Source of the DNA: Aldehydirespirator sp965248735
GTDB lineage: Bacteria; Actinomycetota; Acidimicrobiia; Acidimicrobiales; Aldehydirespiratoraceae
NCBI GenBank assembly: GCA_965248735.1
Contig: OZ252146.1
Span: 2,356,001-2,420,000 of the forward strand
Length of the DNA: 64,000 nt
Direction of reading: 5' to 3'
Shown here: one piece after another, positions 8,746 through 17,121 of the stretch
Numbering within the stretch: position 1 is the stretch's first letter
How the letters are laid out: every line of letters starts with the position of its first letter
Made by a program: the position numbers and the translations under genes
Notes under the pieces: model-generated
The model's database searches: none
Told to the model about the DNA's origin: nothing
What the model saw: the letters and a program-made list of their open reading frames with translations, nothing else

Positions 8746-10110
8746 TCACAAGATGCCGGCGAAGGCGAGGTCCAGTCCCTCGCGGGCATCCGTGGCGCGA
8801 CCCGTGAAGTGCGACTCGTCGACGTCCCAGGTGTGGTTGTCGCCGTGTCGTACCCGCAGATAGCCCCGACCGTGGGTGCGGTAGATCCTTCCGCCGATGC
8901 AGGTCACGTCGCGGGCCAGTTCGGTGTCGACATGGCGGGGCACCCGGCGCCAGCCGCCGGCCTGCGCCAGGTCGTGCCGGGAGATGAGCATGGCCCCTCC
9001 GCTCACTCCCGGATAGCCGAGGTAGCGCTCCCCGCGACGTCCGAACATCCGCATTGTGCGGTCCCGGCTGGCGACGTACACGTACTCCGCGCCCTTGGCC
9101 ACCAGCTCCGCCTGCGAGTACTCGTGGGCCAGCGCCAGGTCCCACAGATGGTGCGGGCTGTAGTAGTCGTCGTCGTCGAGCTTGGCGAGCAGGGCGCCGG
9201 TGGAGGCCGCCACCGCGGCGTCGAGAACCGCCCCCAGCGGCTCGGTGGAGGCGACTGGGACGACCCGCACCGGAACGCCCGCCGCCTCGACGGCCCGGGC
9301 GATGGCGTCGTCGGCGAAACCGCCGCCATGGGGCGCCAGCACCAACTCGGTGGCGGGATAGGTCTGGGCCGCCACCGAGGCCACGGCCGCTTCGAGACGT
9401 TCGGGCCGGTTGGTGGCCAGCAGAACCGAGACCGTGGGCGGGGAGGCCTCCCGCCCGGCTGTGGCGATGACCTGGCGGGCCCGGGCCCGCAGCGAGTGGT
9501 TGCGCAGCGCCCCGCGGCGCATTTCGATGCTGATCGCCTCGCGCTCGTGGGCGTCGGCGCCGGCGATGCGGTCGCCGTCGGCCATGAGGTCGTGCAGCTC
9601 TTCTCCCAGCAGCGCTCGCAACTCGGGGTCGTGACCCGGGATGCGAACCACCGCGCCGGTGGCGGCCCGCGCCGCCAGCGCCGCGGCCCGAAGGGCCGGT
9701 TCGGACTCGCCGGTCACATCCGACGCGAGGATCGGCACGGCGTCCTGGGGCTTCCAACCGATCGGGTTGACCGACAGCGGATCGAATGCCGGGACCGATA
9801 GCTGCTTCGGAGCGGACGACAGAACCACTATGGCGGCACCGGGTTGGGCGCCCCTGACAGTGCCGGGGGCGTCGATCACCACCACGTCGGCGTGCTCGGA
9901 CCCGGATGCGGGCATCACTCGCCCCGAGGCCGCGAACACGGCCTGCGCCCGCGGCCCGTCGGTGGCGATCTGCGCGCCGAGCGGGTATAGGGCCCGGCGG
10001 TGCCGCCCCGCGGCCCGATCTTGTGCGAGTCCCGCCAGCCTCTGGGCCCTGAGCCACAGGGCGCGGGCCAGCCAGCGGACCAGGGGTCGAGCCTGGCGGG
10101 GGTTGCGCAT
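8746..10110 (-). CDS. Family 2 glycosyltransferase, single-module paralogue
   Basis: A 454-residue protein equivalent to the C-terminal half of its two larger paralogues. It has a shared middle region (LGAQIATDGPRAQAVFAASG, then MRRGALRNHSLRARARQVI) and one GT2 module with VSVLLATNRPER near 228 and KLDDDDYY near 312. The N-terminal GT2 module and the RRPHH motif are missing. This looks like a duplication of the adjacent 10133-13057 gene that lost its front half. The ATG at 10110 leaves a 22-nt gap after the upstream stop. A GTG at 10158 in the same frame would overlap the neighbour by 26 nt and cannot be excluded. Confidence 0.8.
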   Translation of the reverse strand: MRNPRQARPLVRWLARALWLRAQRLAGLAQDRAAGRHRRALYPLGAQIATDGPRAQAVFAASGRVMPASGSEHADVVVIDAPGTVRGAQPGAAIVVLSSAPKQLSVPAFDPLSVNPIGWKPQDAVPILASDVTGESEPALRAAALAARAATGAVVRIPGHDPELRALLGEELHDLMADGDRIAGADAHEREAISIEMRRGALRNHSLRARARQVIATAGREASPPTVSVLLATNRPERLEAAVASVAAQTYPATELVLAPHGGGFADDAIARAVEAAGVPVRVVPVASTEPLGAVLDAAVAASTGALLAKLDDDDYYSPHHLWDLALAHEYSQAELVAKGAEYVYVASRDRTMRMFGRRGERYLGYPGVSGGAMLISRHDLAQAGGWRRVPRHVDTELARDVTCIGGRIYRTHGRGYLRVRHGDNHTWDVDESHFTGRATDAREGLDLAFAGIL

Positions 10111-10132
10111 CACCCGGCGTGGGCCGGTGGGG

Positions 10133-13057
10133 CTAGAAGCCGGCGAACTCGAAGTCACGGCCCTGCCTCATGTCGTTCGAGCGCCCCAGGAAGAAGTTGT
10201 CGTCGATGGTCCAGGTGTGCTCGTCGCCGTGGCGAACCCGCAGATACCCGGCTCCGTGGGTCCAATAGATGTTCCCGCCCACCTGGACCACATCGCGGGC
10301 CAAGCAGATGTCGACGCTGCGGGGGACCCTCCGCCAGCCTCCTGCGGCGTCCAGGTCATGGCTGGAGATCAGGAGGACCCCGCCGGAGACCACCGGATGG
10401 GGCACGAAGCGCTCCCGCATCTTGTCCACCCGCACCGTGCTGTCACGCTGCGAAAGGTAGACGTACTCCGCGGCTTTGGCCACCAGCGTCGCTCCCGAGT
10501 ACTCGCGGGCCAGCACCAGGTCCCAGATGTGGTCGGCGCTGTAGTAGTCGTCGTCGTCGAACTTGGTGAGCAGAGTCCCCGAGGAGGCCGACACGGCCGC
10601 GTTGAGCACCTCTCCCAGCCTCTTGTCCGCCTCCACCCTCACTATGCGCATCTCGCAGTCAAGGCTCGCCGCGGCGTCCCTGACAGCAGCGTCGGAACCG
10701 AATCCGTCGCCGTGCAGTGCCACCACGAGCTCCAGCCGCGGGTAGTTCTGAGCCCGAACAGCGTCCAGCGCGGCGTTGAGCAGCTCGGGCCGGCAGGTGG
10801 CGAGCAGCACGGACACCTCCGGCGGCGGAGCCTCGATGCCTCGCCTGTGGAGGATCTGGCGGCCGCGGGCCCGCAGCGAGTGGTCGCGCAGGGCCAGCCT
10901 GCGCATGGCGATGCTGAGATGCTCGCGCTCGCCGACGTCAGCTCCGGCCACGGCGTCACCCGACATGAGATCGTGCAGCTCGGCTCCCAGGCACTCGACC
11001 AGAGCGGGATCGCTGCGGGATAGCCGCACCAGGACGCCCGCGGCGGCTAGGGCGGCCAGCGTGCCGGCCCGGTGGGCGGCGTCGCCCAGGCCGGCGCCCG
11101 AGTCCTCGATGTGGTGCGGTCTCCTGAGGTCATTGATGAGGTCTTTGTCAAGGTGTAGGAACGCTGGCGCGGATGAGGGAGGCTGCCAGACCGACTGCAG
11201 CGTGGCCGACGCCTGCTCGTGCTCGGGCTTCCAGTCGACCGGATTGATGGCGGTCGGGTCGAAGGCGGGCACCGCGAGCCGCGGGTGCAGCTCGCTGAGA
11301 ACGGCGACAGCGGGCCCGGGCACGCCTTTGGCGGCCGTCTCCAGGACCTGGCTGGCCTCGTGTTTGTCGACGAGCACCAGGTCGATATGCCGGTCGCCGG
11401 TGGGCGCGCCCACGCGCGCTGATGCTGCGAACACTGCTGCGGCCCGATCCCCGGCCGCGGCTATCTCCGCTCCCAGGGGATATCTCGCCAGGCGCGAGCG
11501 GTCGATTCCGGGGGGTGCCTGCATCGCTCGCCTAGTCGTGGCCCGACGACGCGCCGCTCCGACCAGCCATGTCAGCAGGCGCCAGGCGTCCTTGGGGCTG
11601 CGGACCCTGGCCGCCCTGCCGAGCACGGCCCTCGCATAGCGCACCAGCTTGCCGCCCGCGGCCGCTGCCGCCTCGACCCTCGACCGCTGGCCGGTGGCGC
11701 CGCCGCTGTCCTGTGCTGGCTGCGGGTCGGCCTCGAGGGTCCAGCCGTCGATGTCGACCACCTCGCCGACATCCTCGACCCGCACACCGCGGCGCAGGGC
11801 GCGCTGCAGCGCCCACGAGCGCGTGACCGTGACCCGGTGGCCTGACTTGAGCCGGGCTCGTCCGGCCGCGGACGCGCCCAGCTGTCTGCGCAGGCGCCCG
11901 ACCATGAAGGATGCCACCGGCGCGCCGGCCGGGATCGTGATGTGGAAGCGGGTTGCCGGGAACTCGGTCGCAGCCCCGCCCGGGGGGCCGAAGCTCACCC
12001 TGTGGTCCGGGTCGAGATGGCTGTGAAGCCAGTCGAGTTTGCTGTCGGGATGCTCCTCGACCCACATGGCGAGGTCGCTCACCTTGCTCGCCAGCACCTG
12101 CTGCACGGTCTCCAGGGTCTCCTGCTGGCTCTCGTCGTCGGCTGGGACGCTCACGACGAACCTCGGCACAGCGAAGGACCGGCCGTCGGTGGCGCTGCGG
12201 GGTCGCCCGTGCGGTATGAGGTTCAGGAGCTTGCCCTGCATCTGGGCCAGGCTGAGTTTCTCCTCCTCGCTGATCCGGGCGCCGGGACCCTGATGCCAGC
12301 ACAGGGCGCCCCGGTCGGGCACCAGGACCGCCCCCAGTGCCAAGGCCCGGTATCCGAACTCCTGATCCTCGGCTCCCCACTGGTTGAAGGACTCGTCGAA
12401 TCCACCCGCAGTTGCGAAGAAGTCGGCCGACACCCCGAGGTTGCCGCTGGTGACGGCACGGAAAATGTGCTCGTCTCCGTTGATGAGCAGGTCCGTCCGA
12501 GCCATGCGGCTCTCGATCCACTGCGGCTCCTCGGCCGGGCGCCCCTCGAAGAGTTGGCTCAGCGATCCGGGCCTCGTCCGCACTGCTTCGGCGGTGATCC
12601 TGTCCACGTCGACGTGCTTGCGGAACCCCAGACTCACGACGTCGCATGCAGCGTGATGCCATCGAGCGTGGGACTTGAGCCATTTGGCTTCGGGCACCAT
12701 GTCGCAGTCGAGGAACAGCAGGATCTCGCCCGAGGCCGCCCGAGCGCCGTTGTTGCGGGCACGGGCTGCGCCGAACCCCCGATCAGGCTGATGGATCACC
12801 TTCACCCGCAGCGGCGTGGGCTCATCCAGGCGCAGCGGGGTCGACGAGCCGTCGTCCACCACGATCACATCGAAGAGCTCGCGGGGGTAGGTCTGGCGCT
12901 CGAGGCCCGCCAGCGTCAACGCCAGCGCCCCGGGCGCCTCGTAGTAGGGGATTACGACGCTGACGGGCAGAACCGGCTCGAAGGCGTCGACGGGCGTCAC
13001 GGGCAGCGAGCGCCAGTCATTGCCCCGCACACCGGCTGGCGGGGGCTTGGTGCTCAT
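10133..13057 (-). CDS. Two-module family 2 glycosyltransferase
   Basis: A 974-residue protein, first gene of the minus-strand run that extends to 98. The N-terminal GT2 module has VVIPYYEAP near 38, VIVVDDGSS, FLDCDMVPE near 118 and QWGAEDQEFGY near 225. The middle region has LRRPHHIED near 645 and LRDHSLRARGRQIL. The C-terminal GT2 module has VSVLLATCRPE near 750 and KFDDDDYY near 832. It is collinear with the 1430-4495 protein but lacks that protein's basic repeats. It presumably makes two successive glycosyl transfers in repeat-unit assembly. The ATG at 13057 is clear; three 9-bp GGGGTCGCC repeats lie just upstream. Confidence 0.85.
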   Translation of the reverse strand: MSTKPPPAGVRGNDWRSLPVTPVDAFEPVLPVSVVIPYYEAPGALALTLAGLERQTYPRELFDVIVVDDGSSTPLRLDEPTPLRVKVIHQPDRGFGAARARNNGARAASGEILLFLDCDMVPEAKWLKSHARWHHAACDVVSLGFRKHVDVDRITAEAVRTRPGSLSQLFEGRPAEEPQWIESRMARTDLLINGDEHIFRAVTSGNLGVSADFFATAGGFDESFNQWGAEDQEFGYRALALGAVLVPDRGALCWHQGPGARISEEEKLSLAQMQGKLLNLIPHGRPRSATDGRSFAVPRFVVSVPADDESQQETLETVQQVLASKVSDLAMWVEEHPDSKLDWLHSHLDPDHRVSFGPPGGAATEFPATRFHITIPAGAPVASFMVGRLRRQLGASAAGRARLKSGHRVTVTRSWALQRALRRGVRVEDVGEVVDIDGWTLEADPQPAQDSGGATGQRSRVEAAAAAGGKLVRYARAVLGRAARVRSPKDAWRLLTWLVGAARRRATTRRAMQAPPGIDRSRLARYPLGAEIAAAGDRAAAVFAASARVGAPTGDRHIDLVLVDKHEASQVLETAAKGVPGPAVAVLSELHPRLAVPAFDPTAINPVDWKPEHEQASATLQSVWQPPSSAPAFLHLDKDLINDLRRPHHIEDSGAGLGDAAHRAGTLAALAAAGVLVRLSRSDPALVECLGAELHDLMSGDAVAGADVGEREHLSIAMRRLALRDHSLRARGRQILHRRGIEAPPPEVSVLLATCRPELLNAALDAVRAQNYPRLELVVALHGDGFGSDAAVRDAAASLDCEMRIVRVEADKRLGEVLNAAVSASSGTLLTKFDDDDYYSADHIWDLVLAREYSGATLVAKAAEYVYLSQRDSTVRVDKMRERFVPHPVVSGGVLLISSHDLDAAGGWRRVPRSVDICLARDVVQVGGNIYWTHGAGYLRVRHGDEHTWTIDDNFFLGRSNDMRQGRDFEFAGF

Positions 13058-13062
13058 CGGGA

Positions 13063-13089
13063 GGGGTCGCCGGGGTCGCCGGGGTCGCC
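13063..13089. repeat. 9-bp triplicate repeat upstream of GT gene
   Basis: Three perfect copies of GGGGTCGCC lie 6 nt upstream of the ATG of the 10133-13057 gene, in the 74-nt gap shared with the divergent ABC permease. They fall in the 5' leader of the GT transcript. No function is evident. Confidence 0.85.
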
Positions 13090-13131
13090 TTGGGCCGGCT
13101 GGCGCGAACTCAACACGGTGACAATCGTAGG

Positions 13132-14034
13132 ATGAGCTTCGTGGATGACGCGACCTCCGCTGCCCCCGGGCCCGAGCGGCCCGTGAGCGCAGCGAACAAG
13201 AGCGGGGAACCCCACGATGCCCGTCACCTCGTCGATCTGACGGCCGCGCCCCCTGTGGGGGAGTACTTGCGCGACGTCTGGCGCCGCCGCGAGTTCGCGG
13301 TGGTTGTGCCGGCCCAGGACCTGCGCGCCCAGAACATGGACACCGCGCTGGGCCAGCTGTGGCACTTGGTGAACCCGGCCCTGCTGGTGGGCGTGTACTT
13401 CCTCATCTTCGGCGTGCTGCTTGACACCCGCCGCGGGGTGGACAACTTCCTGGGCTTCCTGATAGTGGGCGTGGTGCTGTTCCATCTGATCCAGCGGGTG
13501 GTGCAGGACGCGGCGGTGTGCATCGTTCGCAACCTGAGCCTGATCCGATCCATCCAGTTCCCCCGCATTCTGCTGCCGATGGCCACAGTGAACGGGCAGA
13601 CCCTCGCGTTCCTGCCCGCGCTGGCGGTAGCGCTGCTGACCTTGCTGGCCACCGGCGAGCGTCCCACACCTCGATGGCTGATGCTGGCCGCGGTGCTGGT
13701 TGCGGCGTATGTGTTCAACCTCGGGGCCGCGCTGGTGGTGGCCCGGGTCGGGGCGTCGGTGCGGGACCTCCAGAGGCTGCTGCCCCACCTGCTGCGCCTG
13801 CTGTTCTATGCCTCGGGGGTGATCTTCAGCGTCGAGGCTTTCGTAACCAGCGAGGCTTGGCGTCGGGCCTTCGCCGTCAACCCGGTGTACGACCTCATCA
13901 CCTGCGCCCGCTGGTGCCTGATCGGCACGGGCGTCGAGCGGTCGGTCGTGATCGGGCTGGTCGCCTGGTGCGCGGTGCTCCCCGTGGTCGGCTTGCTCGC
14001 ATTCCGCCGCGGGGAGAGGAGGTTCGGGTCGTGA
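13132..14034 (+). CDS. ABC-2 polysaccharide export permease (Wzm/TagG-like)
   Basis: About 300 residues with six predicted membrane helices and the ABC-2 permease pattern: WHLVNPALLVGVYFLIFGVL, then IQFPRILLPMATV, then VNPVYDLITCARW. It forms an exporter for lipid-linked polysaccharide with the ATPase that follows, whose GTG overlaps this gene's TGA. The N-terminus is odd: codons around 13169-13210 are the core of the dispersed element and encode PERPVSAANKSG. Translation could begin at ATG 13132 or at the element's own GTG at 13183 (283 residues), since the first conserved membrane region lies well downstream of both. Confidence 0.85.
   Translation: MSFVDDATSAAPGPERPVSAANKSGEPHDARHLVDLTAAPPVGEYLRDVWRRREFAVVVPAQDLRAQNMDTALGQLWHLVNPALLVGVYFLIFGVLLDTRRGVDNFLGFLIVGVVLFHLIQRVVQDAAVCIVRNLSLIRSIQFPRILLPMATVNGQTLAFLPALAVALLTLLATGERPTPRWLMLAAVLVAAYVFNLGAALVVARVGASVRDLQRLLPHLLRLLFYASGVIFSVEAFVTSEAWRRAFAVNPVYDLITCARWCLIGTGVERSVVIGLVAWCAVLPVVGLLAFRRGERRFGS
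13169..13210 (+). repeat. Dispersed leader element, core fragment, copy 2
   Basis: GGCCCGAGCGGCCCGTGAGC followed by GCAGCGAACAAGAGCGGGG is identical or nearly so to the 3' core of the elements at 52.1, 58.9 and 62.5 kb. Here it is in frame with the ABC permease and supplies part of its N-terminus. The 5' half of the element is absent. Confidence 0.8.
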
Positions 14035-14798
14035 CCGCGCCCGGCCCGGATGTGACCGTGCGGCTCACCGATGTCCATGTCCACTACCGGGTGTACGAGG
14101 ACCCCGCGGCGGGCTTCAAGCAGAACTTCTCGCAGGGGCGGCTGCGAAGGCATTTCAGCATCATCAAGGCCGTGCGCGGCGTGACTCTCGACCTCCACGA
14201 ATCCGAGACTCTGGGCCTCGTCGGGGCCAACGGGTCGGGGAAGTCGACCCTGCTGTCGGCCATGACCGGCCTGCTGCCGCTGGAGTCGGGCACCATCCGG
14301 GGCCGGTCCCGCCCGTCGCTTCTCGGGGTTTCCTCGGCTCTGAGATCGGCGCTGTCCGGCCGGCGCAACATTCTCATCGGCGGCCTGGCGCTGGGCTTCA
14401 CCCGGACCGAGGTCGAGAGCCGGATGGACGAGATCATCGATTTCGCCGGCCTGCGAGACGCCATCGACCGTCCCATGCGCACGTACTCGTCAGGAATGCG
14501 GGCCCGGCTGAACTTCGCCATCGCCACGGCCCGCATCCCCGAGATCCTGCTGATCGACGAGGCGCTCGCGGTCGGCGACGAGGACTTCCGGACCCGCAGC
14601 GCCAAGCGCATCGACGAGGTCCGCGCCGCGGCGGGCTCGGTGGTGCTGGTCTCCCACAACATGGCGGAGATCGAGCGTTCCTGCAATCGGGCCGCGTGGC
14701 TCGACGACGGAGTGCTGAGGGTGGTGGGCGATCCTGACGAGGTCGTGTCCGCCTACCTGGCCTCCTATTCGTCGAACCGCCCCCGCTCTTCGGGCTGA
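14031..14798 (+). CDS. ABC polysaccharide exporter ATPase (Wzt/TagH-like)
   Basis: 255 residues. Walker A is GANGSGKST; the Wzt/TagH-typical region LLGVSSALRSALSGRRNI follows, then the signature region YSSGMRARLNFAIA, Walker B ILLIDEALAVGD and the switch LVSHN. It lacks the C-terminal carbohydrate-binding domain of long Wzt proteins, so recognition of a modified glycan end is not expected. The start GTG at 14031 overlaps the permease stop (GTGA) and follows a good GGAGAGGAGG ribosome-binding site, supporting it. It powers export by the 13132-14034 permease. Its 3' end overlaps the convergent GT2 gene by 34 bp. Confidence 0.9.
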   Translation: MTAPGPDVTVRLTDVHVHYRVYEDPAAGFKQNFSQGRLRRHFSIIKAVRGVTLDLHESETLGLVGANGSGKSTLLSAMTGLLPLESGTIRGRSRPSLLGVSSALRSALSGRRNILIGGLALGFTRTEVESRMDEIIDFAGLRDAIDRPMRTYSSGMRARLNFAIATARIPEILLIDEALAVGDEDFRTRSAKRIDEVRAAAGSVVLVSHNMAEIERSCNRAAWLDDGVLRVVGDPDEVVSAYLASYSSNRPRSSG

Positions 14799-15784
14799 GC
14801 GGCCCGGGTGCGGCCGGCCAGGAAGCCGGCGCCCCAACAGATGTGCATCACCGCGAAGGCGGCCCCGGCTCGGGCCCGGTCGCGCCAGCCACCCAGACGG
14901 TGGCCCAGCCGGGCCGCAGCGATGGCGCATGCCGCCGCGTAGAGGGCTGGCACCACGGCGCCCCGCAGCCGTCGGTGGGCCAGTTCGGCCGCCGACACGG
15001 CCAGGCCGGCCACCAGCGCCGGGGCGGCCAGCTGGCGGGCTCGCAGCGACCGGGGATGGCGCATCAGCATCTTCCGCTTCCACGTGCCGTAGGAGAAGTA
15101 CTGGCCGGCCAGCCCCGCGAAGTCGGCGCGGGGGATGTAGTCGACCACCAGGCTGGAGTCGAGCCACACGGTGTGGCCCTGCTCGCGCAGGCGCCAGTTG
15201 AGCTCGTAGTCCTGGTTGCGCTCGAGGGTCTCGTCGAAGCCGCCCACGGAGTTGAGCGCGTCGCGGTCGAACACTCCCGGGTACACGGTGTCGGCCGGCC
15301 CGTCGTACCGGCCCCGGCGGAAGGCCGCGGGGCCGCCCCCGAAGGGCGAGGCCATCGCGGCCGCGATCGCGCCCCGCGGGCCCCCGGAGCCGACCGGACG
15401 CTGCACGCCGCCCACGTTGGCCGCCCCGGTCCGGGCCAGGGTGCTCACCGCCCGCTCGATGTAGTCGGGCGGCACCCGCGACTGCGCGTCCACCCGGGCC
15501 ACGATCTGGCCCTTGGATGCCGCCATCGCGATGTTGAGGCCGGCGGGCGTGGTCCCCGCGGGGTTCTCGACTATCTGCAAGGGCAGCCCGATGCGGGTGT
15601 CGGCCAGCACCTGGTGAGTGCCGTCGCGGCTGGGCGCCACGGCCACCGTCACGTCGAGAGGACCCCGATAGGTCTGGGCTCCGACGGCCGCCAGACACTC
15701 GGGGATCAGTGCGGCGCAGTCCCGGGCCGGCATCACCACCGAGACGTGCGGCAGGAGGTCGCGGGCTGCTTCGGCCCTGCTCAC
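14765..15784 (-). CDS. ExoA-like family 2 glycosyltransferase
   Basis: 339 residues. The GT2 domain has VSVVMPARDCAALIPECLAA, ARVDAQSRVPPDYI (DAQ where many members have DXD) and GGFDETLERNQDYELNWRL. Hydrophobic segments near the C-terminus suggest membrane anchoring. The pattern resembles succinoglycan ExoA-type transferases. The GTG at 15784 overlaps the TGA of the sugar-phosphate transferase gene (GTGA), so the two are coupled. It likely adds the second sugar onto the lipid-PP-sugar made by that enzyme. The longer upstream frame is only a shadow of neighbouring genes. Confidence 0.85.
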   Translation of the reverse strand: MSRAEAARDLLPHVSVVMPARDCAALIPECLAAVGAQTYRGPLDVTVAVAPSRDGTHQVLADTRIGLPLQIVENPAGTTPAGLNIAMAASKGQIVARVDAQSRVPPDYIERAVSTLARTGAANVGGVQRPVGSGGPRGAIAAAMASPFGGGPAAFRRGRYDGPADTVYPGVFDRDALNSVGGFDETLERNQDYELNWRLREQGHTVWLDSSLVVDYIPRADFAGLAGQYFSYGTWKRKMLMRHPRSLRARQLAAPALVAGLAVSAAELAHRRLRGAVVPALYAAACAIAAARLGHRLGGWRDRARAGAAFAVMHICWGAGFLAGRTRAAQPEERGRFDE

Positions 15785-17121
15785 CGGCCCGACCGGCGGG
15801 CCATCACCACGAGGCTCTTCACCATGATCTCCCAGTCGAGCACGGGCGACCAGTTCACAACGTATTGCAGGTCGTGGCCCAGCTTGTAGGCGGGATCGGT
15901 CTGGTAGTGGCCCTGCGTCTGGGCCAGGCCGGTGAGGCCCGGGGGGATGTCGTGTCGCCGGCCGTAGCCGGCGATCTGCCTCTCGAGCCGGGCCACCACC
16001 TCTGGTCTCTCGGCGCGGGGCCCGACCAGCGACATCTTGCCGGTGAGCACATTCCAGAGCTGGGGCAGCTCGTCGAGCCGGGTCCGGCGGAGCCAGGCCA
16101 CGCCCCCGATCACCCTGGGATCGTCGGGCACGGCCAGTTCCGGCCCGGACCGCTCCGCATCCGGAGTCATGGTCCGGAACTTCACCATGACGAACGTCCG
16201 GCCTTGCATGCCGACCCGTTCCTGACGGTAGAGCACCCCCCGACCGGCCCGCAGGCGCACACATGCAGCGACTGCGAGCGTCACCGGAATTGCCACCGGG
16301 GCCAGTACCAGCAGGTAGACGAGGTCGAGGAGGCGCTTCAACCGCAGCCGGCACGCGGGCAGGGCGTGGGCTCGCAGCGCGACGAACGGCATCCCGCCGA
16401 TCTGGCGGGTGCGCTGCAGTCCCAGCAGGGTGTCGGAGGGTGTGATGCTCCGGTAGACCCCGACCCGCCGTCGCTCCAGCTCTGCGAGCGGCTCGGGATA
16501 GATGGTGTCCAGAGACTGGCCCGACAGCAGCAGCAGATCGGTGGCGCCGGTCCGGTCTACCTCCGCGACGATGTCCGCCGGGACGCTGGACTCGCCCGCG
16601 ATCTCCGCGGCGGGCTCAGACTCGCCCAAGTGGCGGCGGGCCGACTCCACATCCTCGCGGTCTCCCATCAGCAGGACGCGGGGCCGCCCGAAGCGGCCCG
16701 TCCTCACCCGGCGGGCCAGCCAGCGGTTGAACGACACCACGAGGCTCGCCGCCGCGGCTAGCACTACCAGATTGCCCCGAGGCATCAGATAGCGGCCGGT
16801 AAGCAGCGTGACGGTGGCGTCGGCCCCCACCGCCACCAGGGTGAGCAGCGTGGCCCGGGGCAGCCAGGGCGGCCGGCCAAGCCGCTGCTCGTACTCGTAC
16901 AGGCCCCCGAAGTAGTAGACGGCCATGTGCAGCCCGGTGGCGATGGCGAATCCGACCGCGTAGTGCGACAGCGGATAGGTGGGCCAGTCCAGCCCGAAGC
17001 GCACGGTCGTGATCGCAGCCATGAGCCCCAACAGCGTGGCCGCGTCGATTATGTGAAGATAGCGAAATCCCAGCCTTCGCAGGATCGGGGTTGCGGGTCT
17101 CGCGTCGTCGACGGTCCTCAC
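15781..17121 (-). CDS. Polyprenyl-phosphate sugar-1-phosphate transferase (WbaP/ExoY-like)
   Basis: 446 residues. Four N-terminal hydrophobic segments (about 15-130) are followed by a Rossmann-like linker with VLLMGDREDVESARRHL, one membrane segment near 265-285, and the catalytic bacterial sugar transferase domain. That domain shows RQERVGMQGRTFVMVKFRTM, RRTRLDELPQLWNVLTGKMS and LVGPRAERPE (about 310-365). It starts glycan assembly by moving a sugar-1-phosphate from its nucleotide onto undecaprenyl/decaprenyl phosphate; which sugar is not determined. The GTG at 17121 overlaps the stop of the SpoIID-SLH gene (GTGA), and its own stop overlaps the ExoA-like GT start. Confidence 0.9.
   Translation of the reverse strand: MRTVDDARPATPILRRLGFRYLHIIDAATLLGLMAAITTVRFGLDWPTYPLSHYAVGFAIATGLHMAVYYFGGLYEYEQRLGRPPWLPRATLLTLVAVGADATVTLLTGRYLMPRGNLVVLAAAASLVVSFNRWLARRVRTGRFGRPRVLLMGDREDVESARRHLGESEPAAEIAGESSVPADIVAEVDRTGATDLLLLSGQSLDTIYPEPLAELERRRVGVYRSITPSDTLLGLQRTRQIGGMPFVALRAHALPACRLRLKRLLDLVYLLVLAPVAIPVTLAVAACVRLRAGRGVLYRQERVGMQGRTFVMVKFRTMTPDAERSGPELAVPDDPRVIGGVAWLRRTRLDELPQLWNVLTGKMSLVGPRAERPEVVARLERQIAGYGRRHDIPPGLTGLAQTQGHYQTDPAYKLGHDLQYVVNWSPVLDWEIMVKSLVVMARRSGR

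Noticed and set aside
7416..8789. Longer start of the second Wzy-like protein at 8789
   Set aside because: The extra 40 residues overlap the upstream GT gene and are neither hydrophobic nor shared with paralogues.
13054..13788. 244-codon minus-strand frame ending on the start of the 10133-13057 gene
   Set aside because: It is antisense to the ABC permease with Gln/His-rich shadow composition; the ATGA contact is coincidental.
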